Shown piece after piece: positions 1 through 4,942 of a DNA stretch of 6,835 nt (the stretch's first letter is position 1; every line of letters starts with the position of its first letter). The DNA is taken from NCBI GenBank assembly GCA_022573605.1, contig JACZTQ010000178.1:1-6835 (forward strand), given 5' to 3'. The notes beneath the pieces were generated by a model. It did not search any database, was not told the DNA's origin, and saw nothing but the letters and a program-made list of their open reading frames with translations. Position numbers and translations under genes: made by a program. This stretch comes from Pseudomonadota bacterium. Its GTDB lineage: Bacteria > Pseudomonadota > Alphaproteobacteria > Rhodobacterales > Rhodobacteraceae.

Positions 1-566
1 GTGTGGGCGGCCCAGCCCAGCAGCGCGCCCCAGTTGAAGGCGATGCCAAGGAACACCTGCGGCCACCAGGTGAAGCGCTTGGCGAACGGGTAGACGCAGA
101 CCGGCGCCAGCGAGATCAGGCCGAGCCAGATCGCCGCGCTGTTCAGCGTCAGCAGGATCATCAGGCCCACCAGCGACAGCGCCACCATGAACGCCGCCGC
201 CTGCGCCGGCGTCACCGCCCCCGAGGGGATCGGCCGCGAGCGGGTCCGCGCCACGCGCGCGTCGATGTCGCGGTCGGTGATGTCGTTCCAGGTGCAGCCG
301 GCGCCGCGCATCACCAGGGCGCCGATGGCGCAGGCCGGGAACAGCCACAGGTCGGCCCAGCGCCAGCCGGTGTCGATGACGCCGAGCGTGATGCCCCACC
401 AGCAGGGGATCAGGAGCAGCCAGGTGCCGATCGGCCGGTCGGCCCGGGCGAGGCGCAGATAGGGCCGCGACCAGGGCGGGGCGAAGCGGTCGACCCAGTT
501 CCTGGGCACGGCGTCCCCGACCCTTCCATCGGCGGGCAAGGCGTTGTTATCTGGAGCCTGATTCAT
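1..566 (-). CDS. ubiA: 4-hydroxybenzoate polyprenyltransferase, N-terminal part (runs off left edge)
   Basis: UbiA joins a polyprenyl diphosphate to 4-hydroxybenzoate, an early membrane step of ubiquinone synthesis at the inner membrane, with Mg2+ bound by two Asp-rich motifs. The visible part is 188 codons of a protein that usually has about 300-320 residues. The first Asp-rich motif is present as NDITDRDID (94-102), followed by the family stretch ARTRSRPIPSG (106-116). The YPFAKRFTWWPQVFLG segment (159-174) is typical of bacterial UbiA. Hydrophobic segments are seen near 46-64, 74-88, 121-141, 145-158 and 170-187. The second Asp-rich motif lies beyond the window. The chosen ATG (564-566) gives the usual proline/alanine-rich tail before the first helix. 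It has no clear Shine-Dalgarno sequence, so a GTG at codon 20 behind a GGAAGG cannot be excluded. Any promoter would have to lie inside the divergent ORF at 578-706. Family assignment is firm; the exact start is not. Confidence 0.95.
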   Translation of the reverse strand, partial: MNQAPDNNALPADGRVGDAVPRNWVDRFAPPWSRPYLRLARADRPIGTWLLLIPCWWGITLGVIDTGWRWADLWLFPACAIGALVMRGAGCTWNDITDRDIDARVARTRSRPIPSGAVTPAQAAAFMVALSLVGLMILLTLNSAAIWLGLISLAPVCVYPFAKRFTWWPQVFLGIAFNWGALLGWAAH

Positions 567-577
567 GGGGGCAGCTT

Positions 578-706
578 ATGGCACAGGCCACGGCGAAATT
601 CAGGCTTAACATCGCGGCCGATCTCGGATTGCGGATACTCCGCGCCGGTACCGCGGCGGTGGCGGCGCTTTCGCCGTGGCGGGCGATGCCGGGGGGCCGG
701 GCGTGA
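578..706 (+). CDS. possible 42-residue protein upstream of the membrane protein
   Basis: This is a short frame starting ATG with a G-rich stretch (GGGGG, 567-571) about seven bases upstream. It encodes 42 residues, basic and alanine-rich, beginning MAQATAKFRLNIAADLGLR. Most codons end in G or C, as in neighbouring genes. Its TGA stop overlaps the GTG start at 703 in a GTGA arrangement, which is typical of translationally coupled gene pairs. It starts only 11 bases from the divergent ubiA start. I do not recognise the protein. A helix rich in Leu/Ala/Arg is plausible, but there is no clear membrane segment or motif. In DNA of this base composition such a frame can arise by chance, so the call rests on the overlap, the possible ribosome site and codon use. 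It could instead be the untranslated leader of the next gene. Confidence 0.35.
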   Translation: MAQATAKFRLNIAADLGLRILRAGTAAVAALSPWRAMPGGRA

Positions 707-1239
707 GCTTCATGCGGCCCGAAGCGGCGGGCGCGATCCGGCGCTGGGCCGAGCCGGTGGTGGCCGCCGGGCTGGTGCTGCTGACCGGCGGCTTCGGCAT
801 CCGCTGGACCGGCGCGCTCGGCTGGATTGCGCTGGTCGCGGCAGCGCTGGCGCTGTTCTGGCTGCGCGCGGCCCTGCTCGGGGCGCTGGCCGCGCGCCCG
901 GTGACCGGGTCCGGCCTGGTGGTGCTGCGCGAAGGCGAGATCGGCTACATGGGCCCGCAGCGCGGCGGGTTCGTGGACCTCGACGCGCTGGTCCGGGTGG
1001 AGATCTACCTTCTCGCCCCGGGCCACGATCCGGTCTGGCGGCTGGTCGGCCCGGAGGGCGCGTCGCTCACCATCCCGGCCACCGCCGAAGGCGCCGGCCA
1101 CCTGCCCGAGGCCTTGACCGCCCTGCCCGGTTTCAGCGACCTGGCGGCGGTGGGCGCGCTCTCGCGCGACCGCCCCGGCCGCCACGTGATCTGGGAACGC
1201 CCCGGGCTGCCCAGACTTACCCCGCGCCGCCTCAACTGA
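703..1239 (+). CDS. hypothetical two-TM membrane protein with C-terminal soluble domain
   Basis: The frame encodes 178 residues from the GTG at 703. An N-terminal helical hairpin (about 16-33 and 37-54) is followed by a soluble domain containing LREGEIGYMGPQRGGFVDLD (75-94). The pattern matches an uncharacterised protein I remember from Rhodobacteraceae and relatives, in which a short membrane hairpin precedes a beta-rich domain reading roughly 'GxIGYxGPxxGGFVxLDxL'. That family link is from memory and no function is known to me. The GTG at 703 is preferred because it overlaps the stop of the small upstream ORF. A GTG at 676 and an ATG at 712 are alternative starts in the same frame, and none has a strong Shine-Dalgarno sequence. 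The 3' end overlaps the convergent gene at 1232-1681 by eight bases. Location is probably the cytoplasmic membrane, with the C-terminal domain most likely cytoplasmic (inferred from the Arg-rich segment after helix 2). Confidence 0.8.
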   Translation: MSFMRPEAAGAIRRWAEPVVAAGLVLLTGGFGIRWTGALGWIALVAAALALFWLRAALLGALAARPVTGSGLVVLREGEIGYMGPQRGGFVDLDALVRVEIYLLAPGHDPVWRLVGPEGASLTIPATAEGAGHLPEALTALPGFSDLAAVGALSRDRPGRHVIWERPGLPRLTPRRLN

Positions 1240-1681
1240 GCCGCACCCCGGCGATCCAGCGGATCAGCACGAACAGCACCAGGGCGAGGGCCGCCGCCAC
1301 CACGACCTGCACCGGAACGATCCTGCCCCCGGCGAGCAGTCCGAGACCTGCGGCGGCAAGCGCCCCGGCCCCGGCCCCGGCGGCGAGCCAGTGCACAACC
1401 CCGCGCCGCTCCAGCGACCACAACAGCGCCACCCCGGCCAGTCCGAAGGTCAGGGTGAAGGCGGGCAGGTAGACGAAGAACGCCACCGCCGCTTCCAGGG
1501 TCGCCACGACGGCGTTCTCGCGAGTCGATGCGGTCGCGCCGGCGATCAGAAAGGCGAACAGGGTCAGCACCGTGGCCAGCGCGACCGGGGCCATGACCAT
1601 CGCCACGGCCAGGCGCAAATACGGGTGGCCGACCGTGTCGGGCCACGGCGATCGGGTGAACAGCGTCATGGACCCGTGCAT
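1232..1681 (-). CDS. hypothetical four-TM integral membrane protein
   Basis: The frame encodes 149 residues from the ATG at 1679-1681. A short polar head with SPWPDTVGHPYLRLA (11-25) leads into four hydrophobic segments near 22-48, 63-88, 96-117 and 121-146. The loop ERRGVVHW (91-98) between helices 2 and 3 is positively charged. I do not recognise a named family. The architecture suggests a small inner-membrane protein of unknown function, and no catalytic motif is visible. The frame is open further upstream to a TTG at 1795, but that extension runs through palindromic repeat sequence, so the ATG at 1681 or the one four codons later is far more likely. No convincing Shine-Dalgarno sequence is present (GGCCGGG just upstream is the best). 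Codon use matches the neighbours. The stop at 1232-1234 lies inside the end of the convergent gene. Confidence 0.72.
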   Translation of the reverse strand: MHGSMTLFTRSPWPDTVGHPYLRLAVAMVMAPVALATVLTLFAFLIAGATASTRENAVVATLEAAVAFFVYLPAFTLTFGLAGVALLWSLERRGVVHWLAAGAGAGALAAAGLGLLAGGRIVPVQVVVAAALALVLFVLIRWIAGVRLS

Positions 1682-1720
1682 AGCCCGGCCGAAATGGCGC
1701 AGGCAATCGGAATGCGTCAG

Positions 1721-1858
1721 AGCCTGTTTCAAAAGCCGCGAATGCGCCTTTTGGGCGCGCGTCGTCTCCCACCCCACCGCCGCGACGGCGGACAATCATG
1801 TCCGCCCTAGCGGGCGGCGCCGGAAATCCGCGACAGCGGATTTCGTTACGTTCGAAAG
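1721..1858. repeat. composite palindromic element, copy A
   Basis: This non-coding stretch lies between the divergent starts of the four-TM gene and gcdH. From left to right it holds an H2 module (GCCTGTTTCAAAAGCCGC at 1722-1739 with CTTTTGGGCGCGC at 1748-1760), a C-rich strip CTCCCACCCCACC (1766-1778), a perfect hairpin GGCGGACA/TGTCCGCC (1787-1794/1799-1806, loop ATCA) and an H1 hairpin GAAATCCG/CGGATTTC (1823-1830/1837-1844, loop CGACAG). It ends near GTTACG. The same H2 - C-rich - centre - H1 order occurs in copies B and C, but here the long central inverted repeat is replaced by the GGCGGACA hairpin. Copy A is the most diverged of the three. The element would be in the leader, or just upstream, of both flanking genes. 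Confidence 0.75.
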
Positions 1859-1954
1859 CACAACCGGCACAAGCACCACCCGCATCGATCACAACCGTGT
1901 TCCGGCGCTTGTTGCCGCCGCCCCCGCCCGGCGCTAGTGTCGCCGCGAATTCGC

Positions 1955-1960
1955 AGGAGA
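1955..1960 (+). promoter_or_regulatory. Shine-Dalgarno site of gcdH
   Basis: AGGAGA lies seven bases before the ATG at 1968. It is the clearest ribosome binding site in the window and fixes the gcdH start. A weak promoter-like pair (TTGCCG at 1912 and TAGTGT at 1935, 17-base spacer) lies upstream, but it is too poor to call. Confidence 0.8.
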
Positions 1961-1967
1961 CCCGGCC

Positions 1968-3182
1968 ATGAACAGCCAAGCCCCCGTCACCTCCGCCGCC
2001 AAGGGCTCGAACTTCGTCTGGGACGACCCGTTCCTGCTCGACGACCAGCTCTCGGAAGAGGAGCGCATGATCCGCGACAGCGCGCGGGCCTACGCTCAGG
2101 ACAAACTCCAGCCCCGGGTTATCGAGGCTTTCGCCGAGGAGAAGAGCGACCCGGCGATCTTCCGCGAGATGGGCGCGCTGGGGCTGCTCGGCGTCACCAT
2201 CCCGGAGCAATACGGCGGCATCGGCGCGAGCTATGTGTGCTACGGCCTGATCGCCCGCGAGGTCGAGCGCGTCGATAGCGGCTACCGCTCGATGATGTCG
2301 GTGCAGTCCTCGCTGGTGATGCACCCGATCCACGCCTATGGCTCGGAGGAGCAGCGTCAAAAATACCTGCCGAAGCTGGCCAGCGGCGAGTGGATCGGCT
2401 GTTTCGGCCTGACCGAGCCCGGCGCCGGCTCCGACCCCGGGGCGATGGCGACCCGGGCCGAGAAGACCACCAATGGTTACCGCCTGACCGGCACCAAGAC
2501 CTGGATCTCCAACTCCCCGATTGCCGATGTCTTCGTGATCTGGGCCAAGTCGGATGCCCATGACGGAAAGATCCGCGGCTTCGTGCTGGAGAAGGGCAGC
2601 CCTGGGCTGACCACGCCGAAGATCGGCAACAAGCTCAGCCTGCGGACCTCGATCACCGGCGACATCGTGATGGACGGCGTCGAGACCGGCGAGGATGCGC
2701 TCTTGCCCGATGCCGAGGGCCTGAAGGGTCCCTTCGGCTGCCTCAACCGGGCCCGCTTCGGCATCTCCTGGGGGGCGATGGGGGCGGCCGAATTCTGCTG
2801 GCACGCGGCGCGCCAATACGGCCTCGACCGGCGGCAGTTCGGGCGGCCGCTGGCCCAGACCCAGCTCTATCAGAAGAAGCTCGCCGACATGCAGACCGAG
2901 ATTGCGCTCGGGCTCCAGGGGGCCTTGCGGGTCGGCCGCCTGATGGACCAGGGACGCATCGCCCCGGAGATGATCTCGCTGATCAAGCGCAACAACTGCG
3001 GCAAGGCGCTGGAGGTGGCGCGTCATGCCCGCGACATGCACGGCGCCAACGGCATCTCGGGCGAGTTCCAGGTGATGCGCCACATGCTCAACCTGGAAAC
3101 GGTCAACACCTACGAGGGCACCCACGACGTCCACGCCCTGATCCTGGGCCGCGCCCAGACCGGGTTGCAGGCGTTCTTCTGA
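1968..3182 (+). CDS. gcdH: glutaryl-CoA dehydrogenase (EC 1.3.8.6)
   Basis: This FAD enzyme of the acyl-CoA dehydrogenase family oxidises and decarboxylates glutaryl-CoA to crotonyl-CoA. It serves lysine, tryptophan and some aromatic catabolism in the cytosol and passes electrons to ETF. It has 404 residues, close to bacterial and mature human GCDH. Features in order are the N-terminal helical domain, the YRSMMSVQSSLVMHPI segment (106-121) with R107 and S111 matching the glutarate-binding Arg94/Ser98 of the human enzyme, the flavin region GCFGLTEPGAGSDP (144-157), TKTWISNSP (176-184), the KRNNCGKALEVARHARDM stretch (340-357) and NTYEGTHD (380-387) with E383 as the catalytic base. All key residues are present. 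The gene stands alone here. The regulator or CoA-transferase often found beside gcdH is not in view. Palindromic repeats lie on both sides. Glutaryl-CoA rather than another acyl-CoA as substrate is supported by near-identity to the known GCDH motifs. Confidence 0.97.
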   Translation: MNSQAPVTSAAKGSNFVWDDPFLLDDQLSEEERMIRDSARAYAQDKLQPRVIEAFAEEKSDPAIFREMGALGLLGVTIPEQYGGIGASYVCYGLIAREVERVDSGYRSMMSVQSSLVMHPIHAYGSEEQRQKYLPKLASGEWIGCFGLTEPGAGSDPGAMATRAEKTTNGYRLTGTKTWISNSPIADVFVIWAKSDAHDGKIRGFVLEKGSPGLTTPKIGNKLSLRTSITGDIVMDGVETGEDALLPDAEGLKGPFGCLNRARFGISWGAMGAAEFCWHAARQYGLDRRQFGRPLAQTQLYQKKLADMQTEIALGLQGALRVGRLMDQGRIAPEMISLIKRNNCGKALEVARHARDMHGANGISGEFQVMRHMLNLETVNTYEGTHDVHALILGRAQTGLQAFF

Positions 3183-3245
3183 GGGTGGAGCGGCGGGTCT
3201 CTCCCGGCTTCCCCTGCGATGCCAGGGAACTCCCGGCCCCTCGCC

Positions 3246-3310
3246 GTCATCCCCGCGCAGGCGGGGATCTCATGGCATTGTCGAGAGATTCCCGCCTGCG
3301 CGGGAATGAC
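3246..3310. repeat. paired GTCATYCCCGCG inverted repeat (REP-like)
   Basis: Two 25-base arms (3246-3270 and 3286-3310) form an inverted repeat with two mismatches around a 15-base spacer. Each arm is also its own hairpin: ATCCCCGC/GCGGGGAT with loop GCAG (3249-3268) and ATTCCCGC/GCGGGAAT with loop CTGC (3288-3307). The GTCATTCCCGCG core belongs to a dispersed palindrome type that I recall as common in intergenic DNA of many proteobacteria (memory, not searched). It may also act as a transcription terminator or RNA-stabilising end for gcdH. Confidence 0.85.
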
Positions 3311-3351
3311 GCCGGGCGTGATAGCAGGTCGCGCCGGCCCCAATCAACGTC

Positions 3352-3386
3352 ATGCCCGGACCCCGGATCGCGTCCGGGGCAGGCAT
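3352..3386. repeat. two-tier GC-rich hairpin (ATGCC/GGCAT type)
   Basis: An inner stem CCCCGGA/TCCGGGG (3361-3367/3373-3379, loop TCGCG) is enclosed by an outer stem ATGCC/GGCAT (3352-3356/3382-3386) with a small asymmetric internal loop. The start, GTCATGCCCGGA, resembles another REP-like palindrome seen in alphaproteobacterial intergenic regions (recollection). Only one copy is in this window. Confidence 0.65.
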
Positions 3387-3403
3387 TGATCCGGACATCG
3401 AGT

Positions 3404-3469
3404 AGGGTGCGTGCTTGCACGCACCACCGGGATGTTCCGCCGGCAATGGTGCGTGCAAGCACGCACCCT
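3404..3469. repeat. perfect 23-bp inverted repeat built on GGTGCGTGC hairpins
   Basis: Arms at 3404-3426 and 3447-3469 are exact reverse complements, separated by 20 bases. Each arm is itself a near-palindrome with a 9-bp stem GGTGCGTGC/GCACGCACC around TT (left) or AA (right), so two small hairpins or one long cruciform-like structure can form. The start TAGGGTGCGTG resembles widespread REP-type units. It is non-coding and close to copy B of the composite element. Confidence 0.85.
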
Positions 3470-3496
3470 GCAATTTGCCGGATGTGCCCCGCGATG

Positions 3497-3709
3497 TCTT
3501 TTGCGCCTGTTCCAAAAGCCGCTGCGCGTCTTTTGGGCGCGCTCCACCAGCCCACCCGTTCGGCCGCTCTCTCGAACCGATGGCGTTCGCGGCCTCACCC
3601 CACGCCCAACCACCGATGGTACCGGGGCATGATCGGTGGTTGGGCGGGGAGGTGGGGTGGGCTGGTGGAGCCGAAAATCCGCGCCAGCGGATTTTGTCAC
3701 GGGCAAAAA
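3497..3709. repeat. composite palindromic element, copy B
   Basis: This copy has the same architecture as copy C. It opens with a 49-base H2 segment (3497-3545; TCTTTTGCGCC onward, with CCAAAAG/CTTTTGG stem) that matches 46 of 49 bases of 4731-4779. It continues with an outer arm of 17 bases (3541-3557) perfectly complementary to 3655-3671, and an inner arm GCCCAACCACCGAT (3604-3617) complementary to 3632-3645 around a 14-base spacer. The right end is an H1 hairpin AAAATCCG/CGGATTTT (3674-3681/3688-3695, loop CGCCAG) followed by GTCACGGGC. The left arm carries an unpaired insertion of about 40 bases (3558-3597), itself able to fold. The copy ends about 32 bases before the permease start, so it likely lies in that gene's leader or promoter region. 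Confidence 0.88.
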
Positions 3710-3741
3710 GCTGGCCGGCAAGCGCGCCCCGGCGCCTCTGC

Positions 3742-4626
3742 ATGACCCGCCCTTCCGACCCCGCCCTCGGCATCCGCTTCGTGCTGATCGCGATGGTGGC
3801 GTTCGCGGTGCAGGACGCCACCTCGAAATACCTCGCCGCTTCCTACCCGCCGCAGTTCTTCATCATGATCCGCTACTGGCTGTTCGCGGTCTTCGTGGCG
3901 CTGCTGGCGGCGCGCCGCTCGGGCGGTCTCCGGGCGGCCTGCCGCACAAAGATGCCCGCGCTCCAGGTCTTCCGCGGCGTGCTGCTGGCGGTGCAGATCG
4001 TCATCATCGTGATCAGTTTCGACCACCTCGGCCTGGCCGAGACCCAGGCGATCTTCTCGCTGCACCCGCTGCTGGCCACCCTGCTGGCGATCCCGCTGCT
4101 GGGCGAGCGGGTCGGCCGGCACCGGCTGGGCGCGGTGGCGGTCGGTCTTGCCGGGGTTCTGGTGATCCTGCGGCCGGGGCCGGGCCTGTTCAGTTCCGGC
4201 GCGCTGATCGCGCTCGCCGCGGCGGTGATGATGTCGCTCTACACCGTGACCACGCGCCTGGTCGGCCGGGCCGACGGTTCGTCCGCCCCGGCCTTCTTCT
4301 ATCTCGGCGTCGCCGGGGCGGCGGCGCTGAGCCTGATCGGGCCGTTCTACTGGACCCCGATGCTTCTCGCCGACATCGGCTGGCTGCTGCTGCACTCGGC
4401 CGTTGCGATGGCCGGGCACTACTGCCTGATCCGGGCGCTGGAGGTCACCGAGGCGGTCCGCATCCAGCCCTTCACCTACTTGCAGATGATCTTCGCCGTA
4501 CCCATCGGCGCCTTCGTCTTCGGCGAGGCGGTCGATGCCTGGGTGATTCTCGGCATGACCCTGACCGTGGGTGCCGGGCTCTACGCCATCGGGCGCGAGT
4601 ACCGGCTGATGCGCCAGGCCCGGTAG
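3742..4626 (+). CDS. DMT superfamily (EamA family) metabolite transporter
   Basis: The protein has 294 residues with ten hydrophobic segments (approximately 11-30, 37-57, 77-94, 99-121, 127-144, 152-172, 184-201, 209-229, 243-262 and 266-284). This is the usual two-EamA-domain layout of drug/metabolite exporters in the inner membrane. Family hallmarks include FAVQDATSKYLA (21-32), the LAETQAIFSLHPLLATLLAIPLLGERV segment (98-124) that resembles the end of the first EamA repeat, and the matching AVRIQPFTYLQMIFAVPIGAFVFGE segment (238-262) in the second. The substrate cannot be told from sequence; relatives export amino acids or other metabolites. The ATG at 3742 is chosen because it gives the normal short cytoplasmic tail. 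It lacks a good Shine-Dalgarno sequence, and the frame is open far upstream only because it runs through repeat copy B. The TAG stop is the first triplet of a repeat-like hairpin. Confidence 0.9.
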   Translation: MTRPSDPALGIRFVLIAMVAFAVQDATSKYLAASYPPQFFIMIRYWLFAVFVALLAARRSGGLRAACRTKMPALQVFRGVLLAVQIVIIVISFDHLGLAETQAIFSLHPLLATLLAIPLLGERVGRHRLGAVAVGLAGVLVILRPGPGLFSSGALIALAAAVMMSLYTVTTRLVGRADGSSAPAFFYLGVAGAAALSLIGPFYWTPMLLADIGWLLLHSAVAMAGHYCLIRALEVTEAVRIQPFTYLQMIFAVPIGAFVFGEAVDAWVILGMTLTVGAGLYAIGREYRLMRQAR

Positions 4627-4667
4627 GGCGGACAAAAGCCACCAGGCGTTGTCCGCCGTTGTATTTT
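4627..4667 (+). terminator. intrinsic terminator-like hairpin after the permease gene
   Basis: Immediately after the TAG stop, GGCGGACAA (4627-4635) pairs with TTGTCCGCC (4649-4657) across a 13-base loop that can pair GCC/GGC internally. It is followed by GTTGTATTTT (4658-4667), rich in T. This is a reasonable Rho-independent terminator for the plus-strand gene. The left side together with the stop codon reads TAGGGCGGACA, the same motif found on the minus strand in copy A (1810-1794), so this hairpin may be a repeat recruited as a terminator. Confidence 0.6.
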
Positions 4668-4905
4668 GCCCGTGACGAAATCCGTTTCACGGATTTCCGG
4701 CTCCACCAGCCCACCCCGCCTCCCCACGAGTCTTTTGCGCCTGATCCAAAAGCCGCTTTGCGTCTTTTGGGCGCGCTCCGCCCCCCACCCCACCTCCCCG
4801 CCCAACCACCGATGTTACCGCGGTGGATGATCGGTGGTTGGGCGGGGAGGTGGGGTGGGGGGCGGAGCCGGAAATCCGCAAAGCGGATTTCGTCACGGGC
4901 ATAAA
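4668..4905. repeat. composite palindromic element, copy C (most complete)
   Basis: The copy begins GCCCGTGAC and ends GTCACGGGC (4892-4900), so its termini are inverted. The left H1 hairpin GAAATCCG/CGGATTTC (4677-4684/4690-4697, loop TTTCA) leads into GGCTCCACCAGCCCACCC and CCCCACGAG (to 4730). Then come the H2 segment (4731-4779), the long central inverted repeat (4775-4868) and the right H1 hairpin (4871-4878/4884-4891, loop CAAAG). It fills the gap between two convergent genes and would give strong hairpins in transcripts from either side. No protein is encoded; the open frames through it are by-products of the repeats. Confidence 0.88.
4775..4868. repeat. perfect 39-bp inverted repeat at the centre of copy C
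   Basis: Arms 4775-4813 and 4830-4868 are exact reverse complements over all 39 bases. They are very C-rich on the left and G-rich on the right. The 16-base spacer contains the palindrome ACCGCGGT (4817-4824). The arms share the GCCCAACCACCGAT inner block with copy B but differ in the outer block (GCTCCGCCCCCC here, GCTCCACCAGCCC in copy B). Confidence 0.92.
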
Positions 4906-4942
4906 ACTCCAACCGGCGCCGTCAGGGCAACAATCCAACCGC

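Larger units (their letters stand above)
3183..3741. other. 559-base gene-free region filled with palindromic repeats
   Basis: No credible gene is visible on either strand; the open frames here run through repeats. After the gcdH stop there is a weak hairpin (TTCCCCTG 3209-3216 with CAGGGAA 3223-3229) without a T-run. It is followed by four distinct palindromic units at 3246-3310, 3352-3386, 3404-3469 and 3497-3709, listed separately. Only about 32 bases of non-repeat sequence precede the permease start at 3742. The gcdH transcript probably ends within this region and the permease promoter must lie in or among the repeats, but I see no clear -35/-10 pair. Confidence 0.7.

Noticed and set aside
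3..1472. 489-residue open frame on the plus strand across ubiA and the membrane proteins
   Set aside because: It is antisense to ubiA and out of frame with the gene at 703. Its composition is that of GC-rich shadow frames.
1682..1795. N-terminal extension of the four-TM protein to a TTG start
   Set aside because: The extra 38 codons run through palindromic repeat copy A and have a non-membrane, repeat-derived sequence.
1912..1940. Promoter-like TTGCCG and TAGTGT upstream of gcdH
   Set aside because: The spacing is good but the hexamers match the consensus poorly, which is expected by chance in this DNA.
1005..3134. 709-residue open frame on the minus strand opposite gcdH
   Set aside because: Its protein is a low-complexity Arg/Ala/Gly/Val-rich shadow of gcdH and the hypothetical genes, with no family motifs. 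The plus-strand gcdH is beyond doubt.
3404..3469. CRISPR-like pair of repeats with a 20-base spacer
   Set aside because: There are only two units, in inverted orientation, with no array and no cas genes. It is a palindrome pair.
3415..3741. 109-codon N-terminal extension of the permease
   Set aside because: It is read through repeats including copy B. DMT permeases start with a short cytoplasmic tail, which ATG 3742 gives.
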